Origin: Acinetobacter sedimenti
Lineage (GTDB): Bacteria > Pseudomonadota > Gammaproteobacteria > Pseudomonadales > Moraxellaceae
Length of the DNA stretch: 64,000 nt
Reading direction: 5' to 3'
Assembly: GCF_022601685.1 (NCBI RefSeq)
Contig: NZ_JAKUML010000012.1
Location: forward strand, 1-64,000
The notes below the pieces were generated by a model. The model was not told where the DNA came from. It ran no database searches and was given only the letters and a program-made list of their open reading frames with translations. The first letter of the stretch is position 1, and every line of letters begins with the position of its first letter. Made by a program: the position numbers and the translations under genes. Shown here one piece after another: positions 37,646 through 47,847 of the stretch.

Positions 37646-37715
37646 GTGTCGGGTCGATATGGACATGAGACATCTGTCTGTAAAATTTGTGCGATAAAAT
37701 ACAAGTAGATTGCAT

Positions 37716-38327
37716 ATGTTATTGATTTTTATATTACTTGTTTTGTTTTTAATTGCACTGATGCTGATGGTGTTTTTTGATCCGCATAATGCTTTTGATC
37801 AATATCTTATGGCATGGGTTCAGCAGTATGATGTAAGTATTCTGGAGCGTAGTGCTGTGCTACTTGCATATATTGGTAGTCTATATGGGACTGCGCTGAT
37901 TGCATTTTTGTTATTGGTCTATTCTTTGGTTCAACACAAGACAAAGCAAGCGTTGATATTGGTATCAGGTTTTGCTTCGACTGTGGTTGTGACGTGGTTG
38001 CTTAAATGGTTATTTGCACGACCAAGACCTGATGTCCTTCATGGGACTTTGGTTGAAACCTATGGTAGTGCTTTTCCGAGTGCGCATAGTGCTTATGCTG
38101 CGATGATTGCGGTGATGTTCGTCGTGGTACTCGGATCAAATCGAATCGTGAAATATTGGATATTGGGTATTGCTGTACTTTGGGCATTATTGATGGGATG
38201 GTCTAGAGTCTATATTAATGCGCATTATCCAACAGATGTATTGGCAGGGTGGATCATTGCAGTTTTGATGATGTTTTTCTCTGCTTGGTGGATGAACAAA
38301 TTTTTTATGAAACAACAATTTGTATGA
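37716..38327 (+). CDS. pgpB: PAP2 family phosphatase (PgpB-like) upstream of adeIJK
   Basis: This integral-membrane phosphatase may act on phosphatidylglycerophosphate, undecaprenyl pyrophosphate or related lipids. It has about six transmembrane helices and the three PAP2 motifs: KWLFARPRP, PSAHS and SRVYINAHYPTDVLAG. Its 203 residues are typical. I used the ATG at 37716; a TTG two codons earlier is unlikely. It stands between the palindromic promoter and adeI (57-base gap, no terminator), so it is probably the first gene of the efflux operon. Confidence 0.85.
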   Translation: MLLIFILLVLFLIALMLMVFFDPHNAFDQYLMAWVQQYDVSILERSAVLLAYIGSLYGTALIAFLLLVYSLVQHKTKQALILVSGFASTVVVTWLLKWLFARPRPDVLHGTLVETYGSAFPSAHSAYAAMIAVMFVVVLGSNRIVKYWILGIAVLWALLMGWSRVYINAHYPTDVLAGWIIAVLMMFFSAWWMNKFFMKQQFV

Positions 38328-38384
38328 ATTAAACATACATATTGTTTTGTTTATTATTGGCTTTATTAGTTTAGAGGTGAATAA

Positions 38385-39695
38385 ATGAGAACGGCAAAAA
38401 ATTGGGCACCTGTGCTCAGTGCATGTACCTTAGCCGTAACACTGGCCTTGGTTGGTTGTAGTAAAGATTCTGAACAAGCCGCACAAGGTGCTGCCGCTCA
38501 GCAAATGCCTCCTGCACAAGTGGGTGTGATCGTTGCACAGCCACAGAGTGTTGAAAATGTGGTGGAGATGACAGGTCGTACATCGGCATATCAAATCTCT
38601 GAAGTTCGCCCACAAGCCAGTGGTGTGATCTTGAAGCGTTTGTTTACAGAAGGTAGTTATGTCCGCAGTGGACAAGCGCTCTATGAAATTGATGATCGTA
38701 CCAATCGTGCGAGTGTCGATAATTATAAAGCTGCTGAGCGTCGTGCACAGGCAAACTTAAATGCGCTTCGTACCACTGAAGGACGTTATCGTCAGTTGGT
38801 TGGAAGCAATGCGGTATCGAAGCAAGAGTATGATGACATCGTTGCGCAAGTGCGTTTAGCAGAGGCTGATTTGGAAGCAGCTCGTGCGACATTGAAAAAT
38901 GCACAAATCAACTTGGGCTATTCAACAGTGCGTGCGCCGATCTCGGGTCAAACAGGTCGTTCTTCTGTGACAGCAGGTGCTTTAGTTACTGCAGGTCAGG
39001 CTGATCCATTGGTCAAGATTCAACAGCTTGATCCGATCTATGTCGATATTAGCCAATCGAGTGCTGAGCTTCTACGCTTGCGTCAAGGCATGAAAAATGG
39101 CGCCCTTGATCAAAGTAATAACACCAAAGTGAAGCTCAAGCTTGAAGATGGCAGTATGTACCCGATCGAAGGTAACTTGGCATTCTCTGATGCAAGTGTT
39201 GACCCTGAAACTGGTTCGGTGACACTGCGTGCAGTATTCGCAAATCCAAATCAATTGCTCTTACCGGGTATGTTTGCGACTGCGCAAGTGGTGCAAGGCA
39301 TTGTTCCGAATGCGTATCTTGTCCCTCAGGTTGCGGTATCACGCACTCCAACTGGGTCTGCGCAAGTGATGGTTGTCAATGCTGAAAACAAAGTTGAAAC
39401 GCGTACTGTTGAAACGGTCGGCATGAAAGATCAGCAATGGGTTGTGACCAAAGGTTTAACTGTGGGTGACAAGATCATCGTCGAAGGTGTGGCAAAAGTG
39501 AAAGAAGGACAAGATGTGAAACCAAGTCCTTACAATCCAAATGCGCAAAAATCTGATGCTCAGCAAGGTGCGGGCGCTGCTCAAGGGCAAGCTAAACCTG
39601 AAGCGAAATCAGATGCTCAGCCAACAGCTGAAGCTGAAAAAGCACCATCGAAGCAAGCCACTGAAACTGAACAAACAACTACTTCAAATACATAA
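38385..39695 (+). CDS. adeI: AdeI, RND efflux periplasmic adaptor
   Basis: AdeI is the membrane-fusion protein of the AdeIJK multidrug pump. Lipobox LVGC places acylated Cys at residue 25. The HlyD-type barrel-sandwich, alpha-hairpin (NAVSKQEYDDIVAQVRLAEADL) and beta-barrel (RAPISGQTGRSSVTAGALV) parts follow. The start resembles A. baumannii AdeI closely, for example MPPAQVGVIVAQPQSVE and YQISEVRPQ. The last 50 residues are low-complexity Gln/Ala/Lys/Glu. adeJ follows after 13 bases. Confidence 0.93.
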   Translation: MRTAKNWAPVLSACTLAVTLALVGCSKDSEQAAQGAAAQQMPPAQVGVIVAQPQSVENVVEMTGRTSAYQISEVRPQASGVILKRLFTEGSYVRSGQALYEIDDRTNRASVDNYKAAERRAQANLNALRTTEGRYRQLVGSNAVSKQEYDDIVAQVRLAEADLEAARATLKNAQINLGYSTVRAPISGQTGRSSVTAGALVTAGQADPLVKIQQLDPIYVDISQSSAELLRLRQGMKNGALDQSNNTKVKLKLEDGSMYPIEGNLAFSDASVDPETGSVTLRAVFANPNQLLLPGMFATAQVVQGIVPNAYLVPQVAVSRTPTGSAQVMVVNAENKVETRTVETVGMKDQQWVVTKGLTVGDKIIVEGVAKVKEGQDVKPSPYNPNAQKSDAQQGAGAAQGQAKPEAKSDAQPTAEAEKAPSKQATETEQTTTSNT

Positions 39696-39708
39696 GGGGT
39701 GGTGTTAA

Positions 39709-42700
39709 ATGGCTAAGTATTTTATTCATCGCCCGATCTTTGCGTGGGTGATTGCGCTCATCATCATGCTGGCAGGGATCATGACCTTAACAGGCATGCC
39801 GATAGCACAGTATCCAACGATCGCAGCACCAACCGTGACAATTACAGCGACTTATCCAGGTGCTTCGGCATCTACTGTTGAAAATACAGTGACGCAAATT
39901 ATTGAAAAGCAAATGAATGGCTTGGATGGTTTGCGCTATATGTCTTCAAATAGTGCCAACAATGGTCAAGCGACAATTCAGCTGAATTTTGAACAGGGTG
40001 TAGATCCTGATATTGCACAAGTTCAAGTGCAGAACAAATTGCAATCTGCAACAGCTTTACTTCCTGCAGATGTACAACGTCAAGGTGTGACGGTGAGCAA
40101 AGGTGGTGGTAGCTTTTTACAGGTTATTGCATTTTATTCGCCTGATGGTTCTTTGACGGATTCAGACATTAAAGATTATGTGAATTCGAATCTGTCTGAT
40201 TCGTTGAGTCGTGTACAGGGTGTCGGTAGTATTCAAGTCTTTGGTGGTTCTTATGCGATGCGCATTTGGTTAGATCCTGCCAAGATGGCTAGCTTCCAGT
40301 TGAATCCATCGGATATTTCGGCAGCGATCAATGCACAAAATGCTCAGGTCGCTGTTGGACAACTTGGTGGTTCTCCTTCTGTGGAAGGACAGGCGATCAA
40401 TGCGACCGTGACTGCACAAAGCTTGTTGCAAACCCCTGAAGAATTTGAAAATATCTTTTTGAAAAATGCGGGCAATGGTGCGCAAGTACGTATCAAAGAT
40501 GTTGCACGTGTTGAGTTGGGTTCAGACAGTTATATGTTTGACTCTCGCTACAACGGCAAGCCTGCGGGTGGTATTGCAATCACACTGGCGACAGGTGCAA
40601 ATGCGCTCGATACGGCTGAAGCGGTTGAGGAAAAGCTGACAGAGCTCCGTGCGAACTATCCAACGGGATTGAAAGACGATATTGCGTTTGATACCACACC
40701 ATTCATCAAGCTATCGATTGAAAGTGTTGTTCATACGTTGGTCGAGGCAGTGGTCTTGGTATTTATCGTGATGTTCCTGTTCTTGCAGAACTGGCGTGCA
40801 ACCATTATTCCCACACTTGCTGTACCTGTGGTGGTATTGGGAACTTTTGCCGTGATCAACATGTTTGGCTTTAGTATCAATACATTGACCATGTTTGCCA
40901 TGGTATTGGCGATTGGTCTGTTGGTCGATGATGCCATCGTCGTCGTGGAAAACGTCGAGCGTGTCATGACCGAAGATCACAGTGATCCTGTGGCTGCGAC
41001 TGAAAAGTCGATGGGGCAGATTACTGGCGCATTGATTGGTATTACCACTGTACTGGCAGCGGTATTTATTCCAATGTCATTCTTTGCAGGTTCTACGGGT
41101 GTGATTTACCGTCAGTTTGCATTGACGTTGGTGACAGCGATGGTATTGTCGTTGATCGTCGCTTTAACCTTTACACCTGCATTATGTGCAACAATCTTGA
41201 AGCAACATGATCCAAATAAACCGCAAAGTAATGGTTTCTTTGCACGATTCTTCCGTGGCTTTAATAATTGGTTTGATCGCACAGCTGGGCGTTATCAAAA
41301 AGCAGTTGCTTTCTTGACCAAGCGTTTGATTGTGCCGATTATTGGTTTTGTTGTGGTATGTGCCTTATTGTTTGTGAGTTATAAAAACTTACCAACAGGC
41401 TTCTTGCCTGATGAAGATCAAGGCGTGATTATTAGCTTGGTGCAGTTGCCACCAAATGCCTCACTTGATCGTACTATCGAAGTCAACACTAAAATGGAAG
41501 ACTACTATCTTGGTCAAGAAAAAGATCATGTGCAATCAATCTTTACTGTTGCAGGCTTCTCTTTTACAGGGGTAGCACAAAATGCGGGTATCGGCTTTAT
41601 TCGTTTGAAAGATTGGGAAGATCGTACCTCTGAAGAATCAAAAATTGGTGCGATTATTGGTCGTGCGATGGCACTGAATATGACCATTCCTGAAGCATCT
41701 TATGTCATGCCGATTCAGTTGCCATCAATGCCTGAGCTTGGTATTGCCTCGGGATTTAACATGCAATTGACTGCACTGAATGGTCAAAGTCATGAAGAGT
41801 TAATGAATGCACGAAATGCATTGCTGGGTATGGCTGCGCAAGATGAGCGTTTGACTGGTGTGCGTCCGAATGGTCAAGAAGATACGCCACAATACAAGAT
41901 CAATATTGATCAAGCGCAAGCAGGTGCATTAGGTGTGAGCTTTGCTGACATCAATAGCACTATGGGTATTGCGTGGAGTGGCTCATATATCAATGACTTT
42001 ATCGATCGTGGTCGTGTCAAGCGTGTCTACGTGCAAGGTGAGTCCGCATCTCGTATGATGCCTGAAGATTTAAATCAATGGTATGTCCGTAATGATCAAG
42101 GCGATATGATTGCGTTCTCAGCCTTTGCAACAGGTGAGTGGGCGTACGGTTCGCCACGTCTTGAGCGTTATAACGGTGTATCATCGGTGAACATTCAGGG
42201 TAGTCCAGCACCGGGTGTGAGCTCTGGTGATGCCATGCAAGCCATGCAAGAGATGGTGGATAAGCTGCCTGAAATGGGCATGGACGGCTATGCACTTGAA
42301 TGGACAGGTCTATCACTTGAGGAACAAGAAGCGGGTAGTCAAGGGCCGATGCTCTATGCCTTGTCTTTATTGATTGTTTTCTTCTGTTTGGCAGCGTTGT
42401 ATGAAAGTTGGTCGGTTCCATTCTCTGTACTCTTGGTTGTACCACTCGGTATTTTGGGTGCAGTTGGTTTGACCCTACTTGGTATGATGATCAAAGGCGA
42501 TCCAAACTTATCCAACAACATCTATTTCCAAGTGGCGATGATTTCGGTGATTGGTTTGTCTGCGAAGAATGCCATTTTGATTGTTGAATTTGCCAAAGAG
42601 CTTCAAGAACAAGGTGAAGAACTCATCGAAGCGACTTTGCATGCGGCGAAAATGCGTTTGCGTCCAATCATCATGACAACCTTGGCATTTGGTTTTGGTG

Positions 42701-42891
42701 TATTGCCATTGGCACTCTCTAGCGGTGCAGGTGCAAACAGTCAGCACTCTGTTGGTTTTGGTGTACTTGGTGGTGTATTGACATCGACCTTCTTAGGCGT
42801 ATTCTTTATCCCAGTCTTCTACGTGATCGTGCGTAGCATGTTTAAGTACAAAGCAAAACCAAAAGCTACCACAACCACAACACAGGAATAA
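39709..42891 (+). CDS. adeJ: AdeJ, RND multidrug efflux transporter
   Basis: AdeJ is the 1060-residue inner-membrane proton/drug antiporter of the pump, of the HAE1/AcrB family. Twelve helices and two large periplasmic loops are expected. The proton-relay pair Asp407-Asp408 is present in GLLVDDAIVVVENVER, at the same numbering as AcrB. The N-terminus MAKYFIHRPIFAWVIALIIM and the C-terminal GVLGGVLTSTFLGVFFIPVFY are typical. It is preceded by adeI and followed by adeK after 4 bases. Confidence 0.96.
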   Translation: MAKYFIHRPIFAWVIALIIMLAGIMTLTGMPIAQYPTIAAPTVTITATYPGASASTVENTVTQIIEKQMNGLDGLRYMSSNSANNGQATIQLNFEQGVDPDIAQVQVQNKLQSATALLPADVQRQGVTVSKGGGSFLQVIAFYSPDGSLTDSDIKDYVNSNLSDSLSRVQGVGSIQVFGGSYAMRIWLDPAKMASFQLNPSDISAAINAQNAQVAVGQLGGSPSVEGQAINATVTAQSLLQTPEEFENIFLKNAGNGAQVRIKDVARVELGSDSYMFDSRYNGKPAGGIAITLATGANALDTAEAVEEKLTELRANYPTGLKDDIAFDTTPFIKLSIESVVHTLVEAVVLVFIVMFLFLQNWRATIIPTLAVPVVVLGTFAVINMFGFSINTLTMFAMVLAIGLLVDDAIVVVENVERVMTEDHSDPVAATEKSMGQITGALIGITTVLAAVFIPMSFFAGSTGVIYRQFALTLVTAMVLSLIVALTFTPALCATILKQHDPNKPQSNGFFARFFRGFNNWFDRTAGRYQKAVAFLTKRLIVPIIGFVVVCALLFVSYKNLPTGFLPDEDQGVIISLVQLPPNASLDRTIEVNTKMEDYYLGQEKDHVQSIFTVAGFSFTGVAQNAGIGFIRLKDWEDRTSEESKIGAIIGRAMALNMTIPEASYVMPIQLPSMPELGIASGFNMQLTALNGQSHEELMNARNALLGMAAQDERLTGVRPNGQEDTPQYKINIDQAQAGALGVSFADINSTMGIAWSGSYINDFIDRGRVKRVYVQGESASRMMPEDLNQWYVRNDQGDMIAFSAFATGEWAYGSPRLERYNGVSSVNIQGSPAPGVSSGDAMQAMQEMVDKLPEMGMDGYALEWTGLSLEEQEAGSQGPMLYALSLLIVFFCLAALYESWSVPFSVLLVVPLGILGAVGLTLLGMMIKGDPNLSNNIYFQVAMISVIGLSAKNAILIVEFAKELQEQGEELIEATLHAAKMRLRPIIMTTLAFGFGVLPLALSSGAGANSQHSVGFGVLGGVLTSTFLGVFFIPVFYVIVRSMFKYKAKPKATTTTTQE

Positions 42892-42895
42892 TGTC

Positions 42896-44359
42896 ATGAC
42901 AATGATGAATAGTATGATCGGACGAGGTTTTGCATTGACTGTATTGGCGGTATCACTGACTGCATGTCAAAGCATGAAGCCTGCTGTGCCTGCAGCAGAG
43001 CCAAATATTCCTGCGGAATATATGGCGCTCGCTCAAGATGGATCACAGTCGATTGCATCACAAGGTTATCGTGAATATTTTGCGGATGAACGTCTTGAGC
43101 AAGTGATCGCACTTGCTTTAGAAAACAACCGTGACTTACGCACAGCTGCACTGAATATTGAAAAGACACAATATCAATATCAAATCACTCGTAATAATCA
43201 GCTACCAACAGTTGGTGCGAGTGGTAGTGTAACTCGGCAAGAAACGGCAACTGCTCCAGATCCTTACACGACTTATAGTGCAGGGCTTGGGGTAACGGCA
43301 TATGAACTTGATTTTTGGGGGCGTGTTGCAAGCCTAAAAGATGCTGCACTTGAAAGTTACTTTGCGACGCAAACCGCTCGTGATGCGACTCAGGTGGCAT
43401 TGGTTGGACAGGTTGCGCAAGCATGGGCGGCGATTTCATTTGCAGAGCAAAACTTAAAGCTTGCAGAACAAACTTTAAAGGCACAACAAGAGTCTTATAA
43501 CCTAAATAAGCGTCGTTTTGATGTTGGTTTAGACAGTGAGATTCCACTGCGTCAATCGCAAATTTCTGTAGAAACGGCTCGTGGCGATGTTGCGGGTTAT
43601 AAGACAGAAGTTGCGCAGCAGAAAAATGCGTTGAATCTTTTGGTCGGGCAAACTGTACCCGATGGTCTATTGCCTGACAAAGCAGTGGTTCACATTACTG
43701 ATAATCAAGTATTGAGTGCTGGCTTACCAAGTGAATTATTGGTTAATCGTCCTGACATTAAGTCTGCGGAATATCAACTACGTGCAGCAGGTGCCAACAT
43801 TGGTGCGGCAAAAGCAAGATTATTCCCAACCATTAGTTTGACGGGTTCAGCGGGTTATGCTTCGACTGATCTAAGCGATTTATTTAAATCTGGTTCATTT
43901 GTTTGGAGTGTTGGTCCAAGTATTGACTTGCCAATCTTTGACTATGGTACTCGACGTGCCAATATCAAAATCTCTGAAGTCGATCAAAAGATTGCATTGT
44001 CTGACTATGAATCTACTGTACAGACTGCGTTCCGTGAAGTGAATGATGTGTTGGCAACACGTGCAAATATTGAAGATCGTATTGCAGCACAGCGTCGTTT
44101 AGTTGAAGCAACCAATAAGACTTATCAATTGTCACAAGCTCGCTACCGTGCAGGTTTGGATAATTATTTAACTGTATTGGATGCACAGCGTACAGCGTAT
44201 TCTGCTGAACAGGGCTTGCTTGCTCTGCGTCAGGCGAATATCAACAGTCAGATTGAGTTGTATAAAACACTGGGTGGTGGGCTAACTGAAACCTCTACAC
44301 AAGCGTCAACTCAAGTCGATGCGCCAAATGCAGATGCTACGCAAACCACTGTGAATTAA
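42896..44359 (+). CDS. adeK: AdeK, outer-membrane efflux channel
   Basis: AdeK is the TolC/OprM-type outer-membrane factor of AdeIJK. It has lipobox LTAC with Cys24, then two OEP repeats (about residues 65-255 and 275-460). Motifs include ALENNRDLRTAALNIEKTQ, YELDFWGRV, LLVNRPDIKSAEYQLRAAGANIGAAKARLFPTI-type sequence and ALLGWGG-like YKTLGGG near the end. It ends the operon with a terminator about 35 bases downstream. Confidence 0.94.
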   Translation: MTMMNSMIGRGFALTVLAVSLTACQSMKPAVPAAEPNIPAEYMALAQDGSQSIASQGYREYFADERLEQVIALALENNRDLRTAALNIEKTQYQYQITRNNQLPTVGASGSVTRQETATAPDPYTTYSAGLGVTAYELDFWGRVASLKDAALESYFATQTARDATQVALVGQVAQAWAAISFAEQNLKLAEQTLKAQQESYNLNKRRFDVGLDSEIPLRQSQISVETARGDVAGYKTEVAQQKNALNLLVGQTVPDGLLPDKAVVHITDNQVLSAGLPSELLVNRPDIKSAEYQLRAAGANIGAAKARLFPTISLTGSAGYASTDLSDLFKSGSFVWSVGPSIDLPIFDYGTRRANIKISEVDQKIALSDYESTVQTAFREVNDVLATRANIEDRIAAQRRLVEATNKTYQLSQARYRAGLDNYLTVLDAQRTAYSAEQGLLALRQANINSQIELYKTLGGGLTETSTQASTQVDAPNADATQTTVN

Positions 44360-44392
44360 TACTGCTTAATTTATATCTTATTGATATATTTG

Positions 44393-44420
44393 AAAAAGCG
44401 ACCTGAGGGTCGCTTTTTTT
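44393..44420 (+). terminator. Intrinsic terminator of the adeIJK operon
   Basis: A perfect 11-bp stem (AAAAAGCGACC and its complement) with loop TGAG ends in a T-run. The A-run on the left may also serve the convergent gene at 44447. Confidence 0.92.
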
Positions 44421-44446
44421 ATGGACATCTATTTTCAACTGGTGTT

Positions 44447-45079
44447 CTATTTGCTTAGAATAATCGCATCTTCATTGGTGTACATGGTTTCATCAGGAAA
44501 GCCGAGGTATTCGACTGTAACAACCATGCGATCTTGCTTTGGAATGCGAAACGCTTGCTTAATCGTCAATTTCGGCGCATAGCTTACAGCCTGCTGCGAG
44601 GTGCTTTTGTATGGGCTATCCTCCACAGTGTAGTCATAACGATATTCAGGCATGGTTTTTTCAGGGTCAGCCCAAGCAGGCACTTGTAACGTTTCTTCTT
44701 TTTCTACATTGATTTTGAAAATATTTGGATTGATTGGATAGAGTTTTTTTAATCGACGTGTAATTTTTTTGAGTTCACGTTCAAAAGGTACATCAGTGCC
44801 ATCTGAGAAATAATCAATTTCCCCAGTCTTCGTTCGTGGATAGATGGATTTAACTTCGATCAATTGTTCAGGCTGAGCTGACTTAAAATCAAAATAATAC
44901 AATTGAGGAAGTCTGCCACTGGCATCTTCATCATGTTTGAGAAGATAGAGTTTTTGATCTTTGGCTTCATAGCCCAGAAGCTCGATATATGATTTACCGC
45001 CAACCGTGGCAAAACTCACTGGCACTGTGAGAAGTACAGAGCCTAACCCTAAACAAATTTTAAAAATTAAATGTCGCAT
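44447..45079 (-). CDS. Exported protein of unknown function
   Basis: I do not recognise this family. The 210-residue protein has a signal peptide ending PVSFA before TVGGKSYIELLGY. The mature part seems mixed alpha/beta, with a basic helix KKITRRLKKLYPI and a C-terminal strand VVTVEYLGFPDE. It has no Cys after the signal and no transmembrane segment. The ATG at 45079 has GGTGG upstream and fits the signal peptide; the frame stays open 14 codons further. It lies alone between adeK (convergent) and ntrC. Confidence 0.72.
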   Translation of the reverse strand: MRHLIFKICLGLGSVLLTVPVSFATVGGKSYIELLGYEAKDQKLYLLKHDEDASGRLPQLYYFDFKSAQPEQLIEVKSIYPRTKTGEIDYFSDGTDVPFERELKKITRRLKKLYPINPNIFKINVEKEETLQVPAWADPEKTMPEYRYDYTVEDSPYKSTSQQAVSYAPKLTIKQAFRIPKQDRMVVTVEYLGFPDETMYTNEDAIILSK

Positions 45080-45211
45080 AAAAAAACCACCATGATTTGA
45101 ACTTACTGTAAAAAGAAGCATCAGGTGGTTTTAGATTAATCATTTCATGATAAAAGAACAATGCGAAAATAGTGTGGTTTTAGTAGTTCACCTTAGGTCA
45201 AATGAAGTTGC

Positions 45212-46750
45212 TTAATCTTCATCATCACTACTATCCATGCCAAGCTCTTTCATTTTACGTGTCAAGGTATTGCGTCCCCAGCCAAGTAGCTCTGCGGCAT
45301 GACGTTTACGACCACGGGTCTGATTCAGCGCTGCTAAGATCAGTGTCTTTTCGAACATTGGTGCAGCCACTTCGAGTATTTTCATCTCTCCATTTTGTAA
45401 CTTTTCCAATGCCCATTGCTCAAGGAGCTGATCCCAAGTATGGTTTCCTGCATGACTCTGCATATCACTGTGCACATTCGCTTGCATATGACTAGTGGTA
45501 TTTGGATTTGTACTTTGTGTATGAAAGCTAATGCTTGTATTCGTCAATGGCGTAGTTTCAAGACCACGCTGTTGTAATGGAATCTGACGTAGCTCAGTCG
45601 GTAGATCTTCAGGGTAGATTTCACGACCTGTAATCATTACAGTGAGCCAACGACAGGTATTCTCAAGTTGACGGACGTTACCCGGCCACGGCAATTGTTT
45701 GAGATAGTCTTTGGTTTCAGCTTTGAGAATTTTTGGACTAACGGCAAGTTCTTTGGCAGCACGTGCAAGGAAGTGTTCTGCAAGTTTTGGAATGTCTTCG
45801 CTACGATGTGCCAATTTTGGAATGTGAATACGAATCACATTTAAGCGATGATACAAATCCTCACGGAATTTGCCCGACTGTACTAAGCGTTCTAAATCTT
45901 GATGTGTTGCAGCGACGATACGGACATTGACCTTGACAGGAATGTGTCCGCCAACCCGATAAAACTCACCATCGGCGAGTACACGGAGTAAGCGAGTTTG
46001 GGTATCGAATGGCATATCGCCAATTTCATCTAAAAATAGCGTACCGCCATTGGCTTGTTCAAAGCGACCTTGACGTTGCGTGTTTGCCCCTGTAAACGCA
46101 CCTTTTTCATGCCCAAACAATTCTGTTTCGATCAAATCTTTTGGAATCGCTGCCATATTCAAGGCAATGAATGGTTTGCTACTGCGAGGTGAGTGGCGAT
46201 GTAGTGCATGAGCTACAAGTTCTTTACCTGTACCAGATTCACCATTAATCAATACGGTAATGTGTGACTGCGATAGGCGACCAATGGCACGAAACACTTC
46301 TTGCATCGCAGGAGATTCACCAATGATTTCAGTCGATGGTGGGGCAACTGGTACTTTGGCACTTTCTTGTTGTTGTAGCTTGGTGATGTGCAAAATTGCA
46401 CGATTAACTAATGCCAATGCTTCATCAATATCAAAAGGTTTTGGTAAGTATTCAAACGCACCTGTTTGATAGCTTGATACAGCAGACTCTAGGTCAGAGT
46501 GTGCTGTCATGATGATCACAGGCAGGTCTGGGAATGAGTTTTTAACTTTAGATAGAAAGTTTAACCCATCCATACCGGGCATACGGATATCGGTGAGAAT
46601 CACATCAGGTTGTGTATCAGTTAAATGATCAAGTGCAGATTGTGCTTCTTCATAACTTGTTACGTCAAAGCCTTCTTCCTTGAAGGTCTTTTCCAATACC
46701 CAGCGCATGGCACGGTCGTCATCAATGACCCAAATCTTGTGCTGTGTCAT
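45212..46750 (-). CDS. ntrC: NtrC, nitrogen regulation response regulator
   Basis: This sigma54-dependent activator of nitrogen-assimilation genes is phosphorylated by NtrB. It has a receiver domain (WVIDDDRAMRWVLE, phospho-Asp in ILTDIRMPG, Lys in YLPKPF), an AAA+ domain with Walker A GESGTGKE, the sigma54-contact loop GAFTGA and FLDEIGDMP, and a Fis-type helix-turn-helix near the end (AAELLGWGRNTLTRKMKEL). Length 512 includes a Thr/Ser/His-rich linker before the HTH. It overlaps ntrB by 4 bases (ATGA). Confidence 0.95.
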   Translation of the reverse strand: MTQHKIWVIDDDRAMRWVLEKTFKEEGFDVTSYEEAQSALDHLTDTQPDVILTDIRMPGMDGLNFLSKVKNSFPDLPVIIMTAHSDLESAVSSYQTGAFEYLPKPFDIDEALALVNRAILHITKLQQQESAKVPVAPPSTEIIGESPAMQEVFRAIGRLSQSHITVLINGESGTGKELVAHALHRHSPRSSKPFIALNMAAIPKDLIETELFGHEKGAFTGANTQRQGRFEQANGGTLFLDEIGDMPFDTQTRLLRVLADGEFYRVGGHIPVKVNVRIVAATHQDLERLVQSGKFREDLYHRLNVIRIHIPKLAHRSEDIPKLAEHFLARAAKELAVSPKILKAETKDYLKQLPWPGNVRQLENTCRWLTVMITGREIYPEDLPTELRQIPLQQRGLETTPLTNTSISFHTQSTNPNTTSHMQANVHSDMQSHAGNHTWDQLLEQWALEKLQNGEMKILEVAAPMFEKTLILAALNQTRGRKRHAAELLGWGRNTLTRKMKELGMDSSDDED

Positions 46751-47847
46751 GTTCTATTCTCCCAAGGTAGATATAAGCTAAATATGGTTTGACCTGCTTC
46801 AGAGTGGCACTCGATCATGCCTTGATGTTGTCGCATAATGTTTTGCGCAATGCTGAGCCCAAGTCCTGTCCCATTGGCACGACCTGACACCATTGGATAA
46901 AAAACCGATTCTAAAATATCGGCAGGAATGCCTGGGCCATTGTCTTCAATATCGACTCGAACTGCACTGCGATGGTGCACGCCTTGAATGGTGACGAGGC
47001 GTTGTATTCGAGTTCGGAAAGTGAGCCGAGGAGTATCATTTTCATGGAAAAAATCGGCATTCTCAGTCATGGCTTGTACGGCATTGACACTGATGTTTAA
47101 AATTACCTGAATAAGCTGATCTCGATCGGCGATCACATCGGGCAAAGATAAGTCGTAGTCACGTTGCACTTTGATTTTATTTTTGGTTTGACTAAGTACG
47201 AGAGAGCGCACACGTTCTAATGGCTCATGAATATTGACTGGCTCGTAACTCGGCATTTGACGAGAGCCGAGCATGGTATCGGCGAGATTGCGAAGTCGGT
47301 CAACTTCATCAATGATGATGTCTGTATATTCTTTGATCTGCGCATCTTTGACATTACGACCAAGAAGCTGTGTTGCACCTCGAATGCCACCCAATGGATT
47401 CTTAATCTCATGTGCCACACCACGGATCAGCTGTCGTGCGATTTGATGTTGTTGAATATGGAGTTCTTCTTTAGAAATACGTAGTAAACGATCAATCTGT
47501 TGAAACTCAACCAATAAAGTTCCAGTTTTGTTGTTTGGTAATAAAGATACGGTGTAATCAACAAAGCGATCTTTGAGAGAAATATTGAGTAATGCTTCAC
47601 GGTGAGTATAAGGCTGAGCGGTATCCAAAGTCTTTTGCAGAACTTCCTCAAGGCTAAATTGACTGTCTTCGCTCAGTTCAACTAAATGCTTTGCTCGCAT
47701 GCCGTATGCACGTAAAAAGCTCATCTCAAACAAGCTTTCACATGCTGAGTTCATGTAATGCACTGTCAAATCTGCATTGAGCAACAATACGGCAGTGGTC
47801 ATATGATCGACAATGGATCGGTAGTCTATATTGGTGCGCAAGTCCAT
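46747..47847 (-). CDS. ntrB: NtrB, nitrogen regulation histidine kinase
   Basis: NtrB is a soluble histidine kinase/phosphatase that answers PII signalling and controls NtrC. It has an N-terminal PAS domain (residues about 12-120), the HisKA box RGVAHEIKNPLGGIRGA, and ATPase motifs NAVQAM, DNGPGIP and GTGLGLSIAQNI. No transmembrane helix is present. Length 366 is normal. No glnA is found upstream in the window. Confidence 0.94.
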   Translation of the reverse strand: MDLRTNIDYRSIVDHMTTAVLLLNADLTVHYMNSACESLFEMSFLRAYGMRAKHLVELSEDSQFSLEEVLQKTLDTAQPYTHREALLNISLKDRFVDYTVSLLPNNKTGTLLVEFQQIDRLLRISKEELHIQQHQIARQLIRGVAHEIKNPLGGIRGATQLLGRNVKDAQIKEYTDIIIDEVDRLRNLADTMLGSRQMPSYEPVNIHEPLERVRSLVLSQTKNKIKVQRDYDLSLPDVIADRDQLIQVILNISVNAVQAMTENADFFHENDTPRLTFRTRIQRLVTIQGVHHRSAVRVDIEDNGPGIPADILESVFYPMVSGRANGTGLGLSIAQNIMRQHQGMIECHSEAGQTIFSLYLPWENRT

